From: Lutibacter sp. A80
Lineage (GTDB): Bacteria; Bacteroidota; Bacteroidia; Flavobacteriales; Flavobacteriaceae
DNA: 64,000 bases
Direction of reading: 5' to 3'
NCBI RefSeq assembly: GCF_022429645.1
Contig: NZ_CP092480.1
Span: 1,267,501 to 1,331,500 of the forward strand
Shown piece after piece: positions 35,812 through 48,483 of the stretch (the stretch's first letter is position 1; each line of letters starts with the position of its first letter). Both the position numbers and the translations under genes were made by a program. The notes under the pieces were generated by a model. The model made no database searches and had not been told where the DNA came from. It saw only the letters and a list, made by a program, of their open reading frames with translations.

Positions 35812-37314
35812 TTAGTTTAGATTTTCTAAATTTCTTGTTGCTTTAATTGTTGGATCAGCTTCTGCATCTACATAATTTTTCTGCTTATCAAAATGAGTTT
35901 TATTAGGTATTTGGCGTTTTTTAGGCACCCATTTTTTCAACTCTTTTAACACAGATTTATAATTTTTATTTAAAATTAAATTTTCCCATTCCATTGGATC
36001 TTTTTCGATATTATACAATTGCTCAGTTCCTTTTAAACTGACCATATAATGCCATTTTCCTTTTAATATTGAAGTTCCTTCAGAAGTAATTGTTATACCA
36101 GGGTAATCCCAATTTGAGTTTGGATTCTTTAATATTGTAGAAAAATCATGTCCATCAATGTTTGCTTTCTCAGGCAAACCACATAACGAAACTAAGGTAG
36201 GATACAAATCTATTAAACTTACATTTTGATCAACAACTTCAGCTTTTTTCATTCCAGGTAAACGAATAAATAGTGGTGTTCTAACAGCTTCTAAAAATGT
36301 TGTATTTTTAAGGTACCGCTGTTTTTCACCTAAATGCCAACCGTGATCTCCCCATATAATCACAATGGTATTATCTGCATATCCGCTCTCTTCCAAAGCC
36401 TCCATTACAACTCCCAAACAAGCGTCAACATATGAAATATTAGCCAAATAAGCTCTTGTTGCTTCTTTCTCCAACCCATGCTTTTTAATCCATTTATACT
36501 CTCCTGTTGGTTGAAAAGCTTTTTCTCCATTAGGTTTCAAAATATCATCTAAATCATCTTCAGGAACTATGGGAGGTATAATTTTATTAACATCGTACAT
36601 ATCAAAAAATTCTTGTGGTACTATCCAAGGTAAATGCGGTTTTATAAAACCAACTCCCATAAAAAAAGGTCTATCAAAATCTCTTTTTAATTGATTACAG
36701 GCCCAATCTGCCACTTTATAATCTACAGTTTCTTCAAAAGAATCTATAGTTGGTCCCCAACTTAATTTGCTTTTTTTGCTTTTATATTCTGGTTTTTTTT
36801 CTCCATTTATAATTCCAGCTTTTGAAGCTGTATATCTTTTCTTATTAACCGGATCTTTCTCATATCTACGAGCTCGTGCAAATTCATCAAAAGCCCAATG
36901 CCCAAAATCGGTTCCAAATTCAGCACCGTGTTTATGAAATATTTTTCCATTTGCTAACGTATAATATCCATTTTTTGAAAAATATTCTGGAAGCGTTGCA
37001 TTCTTTTTAACAATATCAGAATAAATCATATTTTGAGAGTTTCCATAAACACCTGAAGTACTAGGTAAAAACCCAGACAATATTGCTGAACGAGAAGGCC
37101 CACAAATAGGAGCCGCACAAACTGCATTTTTAAACACCATTGCTTCTTCTATAAAATTATCCATATTAGGAGTAATAGCTTGTTTATTTCCTTCTAAAGG
37201 TCCCACCCAATCATTAATATCATCAATAGCTATAAATATTATATTAGGTTTTTTTTGTGCTGATATTTGGAACATTCCAAGAATGAATATCATTAAAAGA
37301 AATATTTTTTTCAT
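35812..37314 (-). CDS. S1-family sulfatase, secreted (iduronate-sulfatase-like subgroup)
   Basis: 500 residues with a Sec signal (FQISAQ) and no lipobox. AIDDINDWVGPLEG followed by ITPNMD is the signature of the iduronate-2-sulfatase-like S1 group. The formylglycine precursor is Cys71 in CGPSRSAILSG; GDHGWHLGEK is conserved. It is clearly paralogous to the sulfatase at 38184-39584 (same motifs, Cys71 in both). Its ATG overlaps the esterase stop by 4 bp (ATGA), indicating translational coupling. It is the last gene of the DUF5696-GH2-sulfatase-esterase operon; the 450-bp gap beyond shows no clear terminator. Confidence 0.92.
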   Translation of the reverse strand: MKKIFLLMIFILGMFQISAQKKPNIIFIAIDDINDWVGPLEGNKQAITPNMDNFIEEAMVFKNAVCAAPICGPSRSAILSGFLPSTSGVYGNSQNMIYSDIVKKNATLPEYFSKNGYYTLANGKIFHKHGAEFGTDFGHWAFDEFARARRYEKDPVNKKRYTASKAGIINGEKKPEYKSKKSKLSWGPTIDSFEETVDYKVADWACNQLKRDFDRPFFMGVGFIKPHLPWIVPQEFFDMYDVNKIIPPIVPEDDLDDILKPNGEKAFQPTGEYKWIKKHGLEKEATRAYLANISYVDACLGVVMEALEESGYADNTIVIIWGDHGWHLGEKQRYLKNTTFLEAVRTPLFIRLPGMKKAEVVDQNVSLIDLYPTLVSLCGLPEKANIDGHDFSTILKNPNSNWDYPGITITSEGTSILKGKWHYMVSLKGTEQLYNIEKDPMEWENLILNKNYKSVLKELKKWVPKKRQIPNKTHFDKQKNYVDAEADPTIKATRNLENLN

Positions 37315-38177
37315 TTATTTAACTTTATTACTTTATTTGCAAAAGCAATTCCTAAACGTTTTTGACCTTCAGTATTGTAATGTAAATTATCGGAATGTTT
37401 TGGAAAATCATTCCAGTTTTTATCTGTTGAAGTCTTTACAATTTCAATAACATTATCTGAATTAGCAACTTGTTCCATCGCTTTTCTAACCAATATAGGT
37501 CCTGCTTTAAATTTTCTTGGTAAGGGATTTACTTGCCCAATTACAAATGGTAAATTATCTATATTTAAATGTTTTCTATACCCACTTATTAATTTTTTAA
37601 GATTCTCTTTGTAGCTTAAAGCTGTAATTTCTTTGTTGGTATCGCTTTCTCCTTGCATCCAAACCAAACCTAAAATCTTATATGATTTACCTTCTAAAAT
37701 CAACCTTTTTAAGTTATTATCAATTAATTGTAAATGAGCTTGAAATAATTGTTGTTGTTTTCTAGATCCACGTTCTGCAAAATCAGCTTTATCTTCAATC
37801 CAATTTGCGCTCCAAGCACCATATAATGATGTTCCTCCAACAGCCTTTTTTATTAATAAATATTCTTGATTTGGATTTGCTTCAGCCAATGTTAAGCCTA
37901 TAAATATTTCTGGACCAAAATGCTTATTAAAATCGTATTTTTCAGATTCTACAGTATAATATGAAAGTGGTTTTGGTGCTATTTTAGGGTTGTCCGAAGT
38001 ACTTAGCAATACTCTATCTGCTACTTTTTCAATTCTTGCTTTTACTGAATTATCTAAAATTTCATAATTTCCATGACCGGCCATATTACTTTGTCCTGCT
38101 AATAAAACAACATAAACATCTTTATTTTGTGAAAAACTATTAAGGGTGATAAGTACTAAAAATATTAAATATTTCAT
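37311..38177 (-). CDS. SGNH/CE6-like (SASA) carbohydrate esterase
   Basis: 288 residues with a signal peptide (NSFSQ). LLAGQSNMAGHG contains nucleophile Ser30; WMQGESD is the third block and SDNLHYNTEGQ supplies the catalytic His. This is the sialate-O-acetylesterase/CE6-like domain. It is embedded between two paralogous sulfatases and overlaps the downstream one by 4 bp. A second copy lies at 57061-57930. Carrageenans are not classically acetylated, so the natural substrate may be an O-acetyl or other ester on the native algal galactan, or the enzyme may have another role. Confidence 0.85.
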   Translation of the reverse strand: MKYLIFLVLITLNSFSQNKDVYVVLLAGQSNMAGHGNYEILDNSVKARIEKVADRVLLSTSDNPKIAPKPLSYYTVESEKYDFNKHFGPEIFIGLTLAEANPNQEYLLIKKAVGGTSLYGAWSANWIEDKADFAERGSRKQQQLFQAHLQLIDNNLKRLILEGKSYKILGLVWMQGESDTNKEITALSYKENLKKLISGYRKHLNIDNLPFVIGQVNPLPRKFKAGPILVRKAMEQVANSDNVIEIVKTSTDKNWNDFPKHSDNLHYNTEGQKRLGIAFANKVIKLNK

Positions 38178-38183
38178 TAGTTA

Positions 38184-39584
38184 CTATTTTAATTTTTTCT
38201 TCAATATTTTTCTAAAACGTTGAAGTATCACTTCATTTGCTTTATCATTCGCAATATTTGTCCATTCATTTGGATCAATGGTATGGTTATATAATTCTTC
38301 AAAACCATCTGGATAAACCGTATATCTATAGTGTTCACTTCTTAAAGAATGCATGCCTACTGCTTTAGAAGTCAGCGCTACTTCATTCCATTTGTTATTT
38401 GGATTATTTAGTAATGTTTTAATACTTTTACCATCTAAATCATCTTTAACTGGTAACCCACATAAATCAATTAAAGTAGGGTAAACATCTATTAAAGATA
38501 CAATTTTAGTACTTACACCAGATTCTTTATTTCTTGGATCAAAAATTAATAATGGGGTTTTAGCTGCTCGTTCCCAGAGTACATTTTTAGACCAATGTTC
38601 TTTTTCTCCTAAATGCCAACCGTGATCGCCCATTAAAACAACAATTGTATTTGTTGCGTAAGGACTTTTATTTAATGAATTTAATAACTCTCCTATACAA
38701 GCATCTGCAAAAGAAATATTTGCTAAATAGGCTCTAACAGCTTCTTTCCATTTATTAGCATCTAAAACAGCCTTATGAACACCTTTTTTTGCCATATTAT
38801 TCCCCATTCTACCGACATCCGCTAAATCATTTTCTAAAACTTCTGGCAATTGAATTTCATCTAAATTATAAAGATCAAAATATTTTTTTGGAGCATACCA
38901 CGGTAAATGAGGTTTAAAAATACCACAAGCTACAAAAAATGGTTTTTCATGTTCTTGATTTATATAATCTGCACAAAACTCAGCTGATTTCCAATCGTTA
39001 TTTTCTTCATCTTTTGTATCAGTGCCATACCAATCAAAAGATCTTAAGAACGATCCTTTAACTCCATACTCTTTTAAATTTAAGCCATGTGAATGTCTAT
39101 ATTTAGCATCTGGATAAACTGTACCAGCATTTCCAATACGTTCTACTTGAAATGACCCTGGATCACTTCCATGTTTTGGTTCTTCTTTACCCCCTCTAGC
39201 ATTATGAAATATTTTACCTGCAGCAGCTGTACTATAACCATTTTGTTCAAAGTATTGTGGTAAAGTAATCGTATTTTCAAAACCTTCCATTTCTCTAAAA
39301 ACTTCATTATTCCCATAAACCCCTGTTGTTGAAGGATTGTAACCTGTTAACATGCTTGTTCTTGAAGGGTTACACAATGCTGCTGAACAATAAGAATTTT
39401 TAAAAACAATACTCTTTTCGGCTAATTTATCAATATTAGGTGTAATTGCTTGTTGATTTCCTTCAAACGCTCCCACCCAATCATTCATATCATCTACCAT
39501 GATTAATAATACATTTGGTTTTTCTTGTGCTAAACCAACAAAAACATTCACTAATAAAATCAGTACAATTAAATATTTTTTCAT
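38184..39584 (-). CDS. S1-family sulfatase, secreted (iduronate-sulfatase-like subgroup)
   Basis: 466 residues from the ATG at 39584, chosen for its clean signal peptide (MKKYLIVLILL to GLAQ); an upstream in-frame ATG at 39647 would add 21 polar residues. MVDDMNDWVGAFEG, ITPNID, CNPSRTSMLTG (Cys71) and GDHGWHLGEK parallel the sulfatase at 35812-37314. The Asn after the Cys is a tolerated variant of C-x-P-S-R. It precedes the esterase by 6 bp and follows the LacZ-type GH2. Confidence 0.92.
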   Translation of the reverse strand: MKKYLIVLILLVNVFVGLAQEKPNVLLIMVDDMNDWVGAFEGNQQAITPNIDKLAEKSIVFKNSYCSAALCNPSRTSMLTGYNPSTTGVYGNNEVFREMEGFENTITLPQYFEQNGYSTAAAGKIFHNARGGKEEPKHGSDPGSFQVERIGNAGTVYPDAKYRHSHGLNLKEYGVKGSFLRSFDWYGTDTKDEENNDWKSAEFCADYINQEHEKPFFVACGIFKPHLPWYAPKKYFDLYNLDEIQLPEVLENDLADVGRMGNNMAKKGVHKAVLDANKWKEAVRAYLANISFADACIGELLNSLNKSPYATNTIVVLMGDHGWHLGEKEHWSKNVLWERAAKTPLLIFDPRNKESGVSTKIVSLIDVYPTLIDLCGLPVKDDLDGKSIKTLLNNPNNKWNEVALTSKAVGMHSLRSEHYRYTVYPDGFEELYNHTIDPNEWTNIANDKANEVILQRFRKILKKKLK

Positions 39585-39735
39585 TATTACCTTTTTACAA
39601 TTATAATACCAAATAACACTATATCTTTTAAATAAAATGTAGTTCATAGTTTCAAATATGTCACTATAAATAAAAATCTACTGATATCTTAAATTTATCT
39701 ATTAAAATATAAACTGTGTTATATTGATACTAAAA

Positions 39736-43002
<3,267 letters not shown>

Positions 43003-43106
43003 TCATCAAATTAATATCTTTTTTATTTCCTAAACAATAGTGTTGAGTTTATGTCTAGTTAAAATAAATTATATATGGTTCTAAACTTATTTTAATTCAA
43101 ACTTTA

Positions 43107-45197
43107 TTAGTTTAAACTTGTTTTAAACTGGCCTTTTTTAATAGTTCCATCTTTAAACTTAACTCGATATCCAAACGCTGGTATACTAATTCCATCAGGT
43201 GTAGTTTGTTTTACCGGACCTAAATTTGCTATTACTTCCGTATTAGATGCAAAAGTTGTTTTTTGAAGGTTAAAGTCAACACTTAAATATTCATGACTAG
43301 TTAATTCTTCAAAGAAGGTTTCACGATTTACTGGGCTCACTACTTCATTAGCCATTTTAATCATATCTTTCATTCCTTCAAATTCATAAGGAGAAAAGAA
43401 AATTGTTGTTCCAATACCGTATAATATATTTCTTAAACTCTTTACTTTAAAATCTCCGTATTTAGACATTTGGTTATCTGGATCTTGAATTTTTCCAAAC
43501 ACAGCAATAGCATCGTGGTATACTAAATTAAATAGTGGAGCAGGGTGAGAAAATTCCCAAAGATTGGAATTTTTATAAGTCATACCTTCAAACATATCAA
43601 AATAAGGAATCCATTGTTGTTGTCCATGTTCCGTTCCATTAACTAAATTTAATGAGTCTATATATTTAGCTAAATTATACAACCCTGTATTGTCTTTATC
43701 TGGATAAGTTGCAAAAGAAATATCAGTAATATCAGCCTCCAAACCTAATGCAGCAATTTCCTTGTGCAAGCTTTTTTTTGCCAAACCTAATTGTTTATTT
43801 TGGTCAATATTAGCCCATCTACTATTTGTATTTATTAACTTTCCATCTTTGCTTTTAGCAAATAAATCTGTGTTAAAATCAGGGTCATTTTCTAAAGTTG
43901 CTGAATAAGCATGATAAGAGGAATACAGATATCCATATTTTTTAGTTAAATCTACAGCTTCTTTTAAACCTGCTACACCTCCTAAATTTTCATTAATTGG
44001 CCAGCAATTTGGAACAAAATTTGAAAACACTCCCCAAGCATGAAAAAAGGCATTGTCAACACCTAAATCATCATGAGTAGTTTTTATGATTTTACTTAAA
44101 TCTTTGAAAGTAAAAGCCATTCCAGGCATTTCAACATAATGTGGATAGCCTCCATACAATCCCATATAAATAGCTCCTTGTAATTTTTTTACGTCAGAAT
44201 TCCTTTTAGCCTTATCTTTTAAAGAAACAAAATAACCTCTTTCAATGGCTTCTTTTCTGTAAACTTTTGCCATTTCAACATGTGTTCCTTTTGGAATAAA
44301 TTGATAGCTTATAATTTTTTTCTCATTTTTTCTATTTAAATTCCACACAGGATCTAAAAATTCTATTCTTTTATAAGGAGACATTATACCTTTTGAAGTA
44401 AATAAATACTGACCATTATTGTTTATGTTATAAAACATATTTGGTCTTGCAGATTCATCAATAATACCAATTACCGCTGATTTTTCATTATATGTTCCCC
44501 ACCAAGGCATAGATAAACCTATGTTATTATTATATAGAGGTAGTTTACCCTTTGATCTTCCATAATATGTAGCATCATCCCACATGCAGAATCGCCCTCC
44601 ATTCATTGGAAAAATATAAGAAGGACAAATTACACCTTGTTTTTGAGGAATTACAGCAGCTCCTTTATCAACATCGGTTTCTAAGCTAAAAGCTCTTGCA
44701 GGATATCTTAGTTCAACCAACTTATTGTCGCCTGAACTATAAGAAATAACCTCAACATCTAATTTCATAGAAGTTAATCGGATTTCCGTTTTAATTGAAA
44801 CCCCTTTAGCAACAGTATTATTATTTAATTTAGGATTGTTAAAGCTAATAGCTACTGTTGTTTCATCTTTTTTATCAACTACAATAGATTCACTATTTGA
44901 AATATTAACATCTTGAGATTTTCCTTTCAAATCTTTTATTGTCAAAATACCAGCAGCGTTTTCCCAAGGATCTGGATTCCATATTTGCCCAGATTTCTTT
45001 TCTATTACTTGAAAAGTACCACTTTTATTGTCGACTATAACTTTTATAGAAGCATTCTCTAAAGTAATTGAATTAGAATTTAATTTATTTTCAGTATTTA
45101 TATTGTTCGGGTTTGATGTATAACTTTGAATTAACATCAAACTAAAAATCACTAGTATAAAACTTGCTATTTTTTGTATACTTTTTGTGTTTATCAT
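43107..45197 (-). CDS. DUF5696/GH101-like putative glycoside hydrolase
   Basis: 696 residues with an N-terminal signal. Residues 45-320 are a beta-sandwich (IKVIVDNKSGTFQVIEKKSG; IWNPDPWENAAG), as in DUF5696 and GH101-related proteins. Then KVYRKEAIERGYF opens a TIM barrel with DNAFFHAWGVFSN, HAYSATLENDPDFN and LEADITDISF, candidates for catalytic acids. The last 80 residues are beta-rich. I do not know a characterised close relative. Placement beside a LacZ-type GH2 and sulfatases suggests cleavage of a galactosidic bond in sulfated galactan. It directly follows the relic region, whose regulon promoter may now drive it. Confidence 0.6.
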   Translation of the reverse strand: MINTKSIQKIASFILVIFSLMLIQSYTSNPNNINTENKLNSNSITLENASIKVIVDNKSGTFQVIEKKSGQIWNPDPWENAAGILTIKDLKGKSQDVNISNSESIVVDKKDETTVAISFNNPKLNNNTVAKGVSIKTEIRLTSMKLDVEVISYSSGDNKLVELRYPARAFSLETDVDKGAAVIPQKQGVICPSYIFPMNGGRFCMWDDATYYGRSKGKLPLYNNNIGLSMPWWGTYNEKSAVIGIIDESARPNMFYNINNNGQYLFTSKGIMSPYKRIEFLDPVWNLNRKNEKKIISYQFIPKGTHVEMAKVYRKEAIERGYFVSLKDKAKRNSDVKKLQGAIYMGLYGGYPHYVEMPGMAFTFKDLSKIIKTTHDDLGVDNAFFHAWGVFSNFVPNCWPINENLGGVAGLKEAVDLTKKYGYLYSSYHAYSATLENDPDFNTDLFAKSKDGKLINTNSRWANIDQNKQLGLAKKSLHKEIAALGLEADITDISFATYPDKDNTGLYNLAKYIDSLNLVNGTEHGQQQWIPYFDMFEGMTYKNSNLWEFSHPAPLFNLVYHDAIAVFGKIQDPDNQMSKYGDFKVKSLRNILYGIGTTIFFSPYEFEGMKDMIKMANEVVSPVNRETFFEELTSHEYLSVDFNLQKTTFASNTEVIANLGPVKQTTPDGISIPAFGYRVKFKDGTIKKGQFKTSLN

Positions 45198-45275
45198 AAT
45201 TAAAATTTTAATAATTTTTCATATTTAAATTAAGAAGTGATAAATTAAAAAAATTTAGCACTTGTCACTGTTTTG

Positions 45276-45515
45276 TTATCTTACAAATTTACCGGAACCA
45301 ATAGCTCTCATAAAAGCTTCAACTTCGACACAAGCTGATTAATTAAAACCCACCTTTAATAGAATATCTTAAATAAAATACCTCAACTTCATATTTTACA
45401 ACTGTTTCAAAATCGCTTAATTCAGGTGTCTTTACATCAAAAAAATCTCCACCTCCAGCACAATCTACAATGTTTTTTATTTTGTTCGAACATTGACACA
45501 TTTTATCAATCATTT
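45276..45515 (-). pseudogene. kdgK: Degraded 3' fragment of a KDG kinase gene
   Basis: Translated on the minus strand, this stretch gives NKIKNIVDCAGGGDFF, then VVKYEV and YSIKGGF followed by a stop. After a frameshift it continues CVEVEAFMRAIGSGKFVR and a stop at 45276. Each block aligns in order with the intact kinase at 11640-12728 (EIKNIVDRVGGGDSF, AVKYAV, HSIKGDF, SEVESLMQGSGSGRVVR). About a dozen residues after GGGD are missing, and the 5' two-thirds of the gene is absent. The remaining reading frame cannot encode a kinase. It lies in the 581-bp gap between the DUF5696 and GH150 genes, directly after an orphan signal peptide. Confidence 0.8.
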
Positions 45516-45584
45516 TTGTAGTGCAACAGATAAAAAGAACATAAAAATAAGTAGCACACTAAAAGCTAATTTTAATATTTTCAT
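45510..45584 (-). pseudogene. Orphan signal peptide (remnant of a secreted-protein gene)
   Basis: An ATG at 45584 opens a 24-codon frame, MKILKLAFSVLLIFMFFLSV then ALQK and a stop. This is a textbook Sec signal peptide with no mature domain. The kinase fragment begins immediately after. It starts about 22 nt behind a well-formed regulon promoter, so a secreted enzyme gene here was probably deleted, fusing its 5' end to a broken kdgK. Confidence 0.6.
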
Positions 45585-45608
45585 TGTATTATGTGATATT
45601 CTGCTCTT

Positions 45609-45679
45609 TACAAAATAAGCATTTTGTTCTATTTTGAAATTAGTTAAATTTACCTTTATTTCAGTATATATTACCTTTA
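45609..45679 (-). promoter_or_regulatory. AraC-type operator plus -7 element upstream of the relic region
   Basis: Half-sites TTTACC at 45649-45654 and ATTACC at 45670-45675 are 21 bp apart (A at 45652 and 45673). CAAAATAA at 45611-45618 (coding strand TTATTTTG) is exactly 41 bp from the first A. All spacings match the sites at 2087, 7421 and 13884. The element is intact although the gene behind it is broken; transcripts could run on into the DUF5696 gene at 45197. Confidence 0.6.
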
Positions 45680-45719
45680 CCATTAAATTTAGTTTGTTTT
45701 AATATTTTGATAAAATAAG

Positions 45720-45750
45720 TATCGAGGACCTTTCAAAAAAATCCTCGATA
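45720..45750 (-). terminator. Terminator-like hairpin after the GH150 gene
   Basis: A perfect 9-bp stem (45720-45728 with 45742-45750, 13-nt loop) lies 29 bp beyond the stop at 45779. The minus strand continues CTTATTTTATC, a weak T-rich tail. Confidence 0.6.
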
Positions 45751-45778
45751 TAAATATTAACAATAAATCAATTAAATA

Positions 45779-48421
45779 TTAATATGCAATATCTAAAAAG
45801 CGCATTGAGCCAGCTGGAACTTTTACTTTTATTAAATTATTTGTAATTTCTAAATCCTCATTGCTTAAAATATCTCTAACAGATTTAGGTTGCTTTAATT
45901 GAAATATTATAGTTACTTCTCTTTCTTGAGGTGTAATATAACCTGGATCTACTAAAATTAATCGTGAATGATTTTTATCTAATTTAATAACCGACCACGA
46001 AGCTCCTTTAACTACAATAGGTAAGGTTTTCTCACCTTTTTCAACCGTAGCTTTTATAAGTTCACCAAATTGATTCGCCGGAATTTTTGTATCTCCGTCA
46101 AACCCAACTTTAGCATTTGAAACAACATAAGAAATATTCTTTTTTTGTAAATCTTCTTTAGATTCTATTGGAGCAATAGGAACCATTCCGTATGGCATTT
46201 CTGGCATATAATTTAGCCAACGGTATTTTACCCCCAACGCAACTTTTGAGAAATCATATTCTGGAATACTGCTTCCTGCCCAATGCATTTGACTTAAAGA
46301 AAATATTGCATTTTCATCATCTAAATTGTATTGTTTTAAATTATGATGATTGTCTACTGAATGAATCAATTTTTCATCCACATTTTTTATTAAATGCCAC
46401 GCCCCGATTGATTGAATATCTTCTTTTTGAACAATTGGTAATACTCCTGATTTCATTAATGCAAAAAACAAATCCAGTCCTGGTTTTTCTATAAAATTAT
46501 TATCAAAAATAATCCCATATTTTGCACCATAAGCTGCCATAATAACACCTTGTCGCAAATATGGAGAAATGGAATTTTGACCTCCTGGAGATAAAGGCCT
46601 CCAGCTTGTAGGATTATCATCAACCAAACGCATAGCAAAATTATCTACATAACCACCTACTAGCATTCCAACTCTTCCAGCAAAATTTAAATCTTGAGTT
46701 CTATTACTAGTATCTTCTGAAGCTGGAGCTAAAATATCGTTGTATTTACCAGAGAAAAACATGTCTTTCCATAATGGTAAATACGAAGTCGCTGCCCAAA
46801 ACATATTTTTATATCTAAAATATAATTTTGCTTTGTTATTTTTTCGAATAGCTTTTGCCAATCTAGGCATATATTCATTCACAAAATATTTAACTCTAGG
46901 ATCTTCAACATCAGCCATTTCAGCATATACAAATCCATAACAGGTATTTGGAGCCACCTCTAAAATTTGCTCTAACGTTTCAATTTGAATATAAAAAGGA
47001 TCGTTTCCGTGCCCTGCCCAAAATGTAAATGGTTGGTTATTGGCTTCGTAGTCTCTTGCCATTTGTACAATTTCATCTCTTGTACTTACATACTTGCCTC
47101 GTTTATCTTTTTTTAAAGCAACATTACCCATAAGTTTAACCAAATGAGAACGGTCTGTACTTTCCTTTGGTGCTTTTTGAATTACAAATTTTATTTCACC
47201 TCCATCTAATTTTTCAACTTTATCGTTAATTTCTTTAGATGTAATCATTACCCATTCATCATCAGATTTTTTCTGATAGCTAGGCAGTTTAAAATTTAAA
47301 GTTTGTTTATATAAGGTATTTAAATTCTCTTCAACCTCTAACATTCTCCCTTGTTTTTCAAGATTTTTTTCCCACCAGTTATTTTTATTTAAATTATAAA
47401 AATATAAGGCATTACCCCCATCCACTTCACCTACAGCAATTAATTGATTGGTTTGTGATTCATAAACAAAATCGTTAAAAACCATACTTCCATATCTTTG
47501 CCCTGCTTGTTGAAGTAATTTACCTTTTGAATCTAATACAAACAAAATACCTCCATGTTTAAAAACTATTTCCTTACTTTTTGACAAATAAGTTCCCTGT
47601 GAATGTCCATAACGTTGTACTTCTTTTTTAGTAGCCTTAAATTGTGCCAATACATTAAAGTCTGAATCTAACGCCATCATAAACGGAGTAAAGGAAATGT
47701 CTGCAAAAAACAACACATCATCTTTATTGTCGTTATTTATATCAGCAATTTTAATATCTGTTACCATGGCTTTTCTCAAGTCTTTCAACTGTTTTTCTTT
47801 AATTGAAACACTCTTCATCACTTCTTTCGTTTCAGGGTTTAAAAAACCCATAAACTCCCAACGAAACTTATCATGATTGTAAGTCATTACAAACAATGAT
47901 TTTTTATTAGCTTCTAAGAAGTTTCCTGCCTCAATTTTTCTAAAAACTCCTTCAATTTTAGTTATAGAAACTAATTTTCCGTCTGCATTTAATTCGTATA
48001 AATTAGCATCATTTCCACCTGCAAAAATTTGTACTTTTCCATTATTTATAACAGCAACTTCATTAAAACGAACTTTATGATCTGAAGTAAATTTCCAAAG
48101 TAATTTACCTGTACTATCATAACAATAAATAGTTCCATCTCCACTCGCAGCAATTAAATCTTCATTTTTATCACCATTAACATCTGCTGCAACAATTTCA
48201 AATAAAACTGCTGGTTTTTGTGTTGCAATGCTCCAATGTTTTTTTCCATTAATAGCATATGAAGACAAACCACCTTCTAATTCTGAAATATACAATACAG
48301 TTTTATTATTAACTTTTGCAGTTACAGTACTTCTAATGGCATTTCCATCAATCGAAAAGTTTTGTGCAAAACTTGAAATTGAAATGAGCAATACAATAAA
48401 AAAACTATTTATTTTATTCAT
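45779..48421 (-). CDS. GH150-like lambda-carrageenase (beta-propeller plus catalytic domain)
   Basis: 880 residues from the ATG at 48421; a GTG nine bases upstream also opens the frame. After the signal peptide (SSFAQ), residues 30-380 form a beta-propeller of FG-GAP/PQQ-like blades (VAADVNGDKNEDLIAAS; IADINNDNKDDVLFFA). The remaining 500 residues are the presumed catalytic domain, with WAGHGNDPF near 471-479, SEDTSNRTQDLNFAGRVGM and GAKYGIIFDNNF. The truncated gene at 61924 shares all these. The known lambda-carrageenase family has a propeller before a large unique domain and similar size, hence this call; no search was done. It follows a sulfatase by 62 bp. Confidence 0.6.
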   Translation of the reverse strand: MNKINSFFIVLLISISSFAQNFSIDGNAIRSTVTAKVNNKTVLYISELEGGLSSYAINGKKHWSIATQKPAVLFEIVAADVNGDKNEDLIAASGDGTIYCYDSTGKLLWKFTSDHKVRFNEVAVINNGKVQIFAGGNDANLYELNADGKLVSITKIEGVFRKIEAGNFLEANKKSLFVMTYNHDKFRWEFMGFLNPETKEVMKSVSIKEKQLKDLRKAMVTDIKIADINNDNKDDVLFFADISFTPFMMALDSDFNVLAQFKATKKEVQRYGHSQGTYLSKSKEIVFKHGGILFVLDSKGKLLQQAGQRYGSMVFNDFVYESQTNQLIAVGEVDGGNALYFYNLNKNNWWEKNLEKQGRMLEVEENLNTLYKQTLNFKLPSYQKKSDDEWVMITSKEINDKVEKLDGGEIKFVIQKAPKESTDRSHLVKLMGNVALKKDKRGKYVSTRDEIVQMARDYEANNQPFTFWAGHGNDPFYIQIETLEQILEVAPNTCYGFVYAEMADVEDPRVKYFVNEYMPRLAKAIRKNNKAKLYFRYKNMFWAATSYLPLWKDMFFSGKYNDILAPASEDTSNRTQDLNFAGRVGMLVGGYVDNFAMRLVDDNPTSWRPLSPGGQNSISPYLRQGVIMAAYGAKYGIIFDNNFIEKPGLDLFFALMKSGVLPIVQKEDIQSIGAWHLIKNVDEKLIHSVDNHHNLKQYNLDDENAIFSLSQMHWAGSSIPEYDFSKVALGVKYRWLNYMPEMPYGMVPIAPIESKEDLQKKNISYVVSNAKVGFDGDTKIPANQFGELIKATVEKGEKTLPIVVKGASWSVIKLDKNHSRLILVDPGYITPQEREVTIIFQLKQPKSVRDILSNEDLEITNNLIKVKVPAGSMRFLDIAY

Positions 48422-48483
48422 TTTTAACACCTTAAATTTTTATAACAAATTGAGTAAGTCAAATACTATTCCTAAACATAGAA

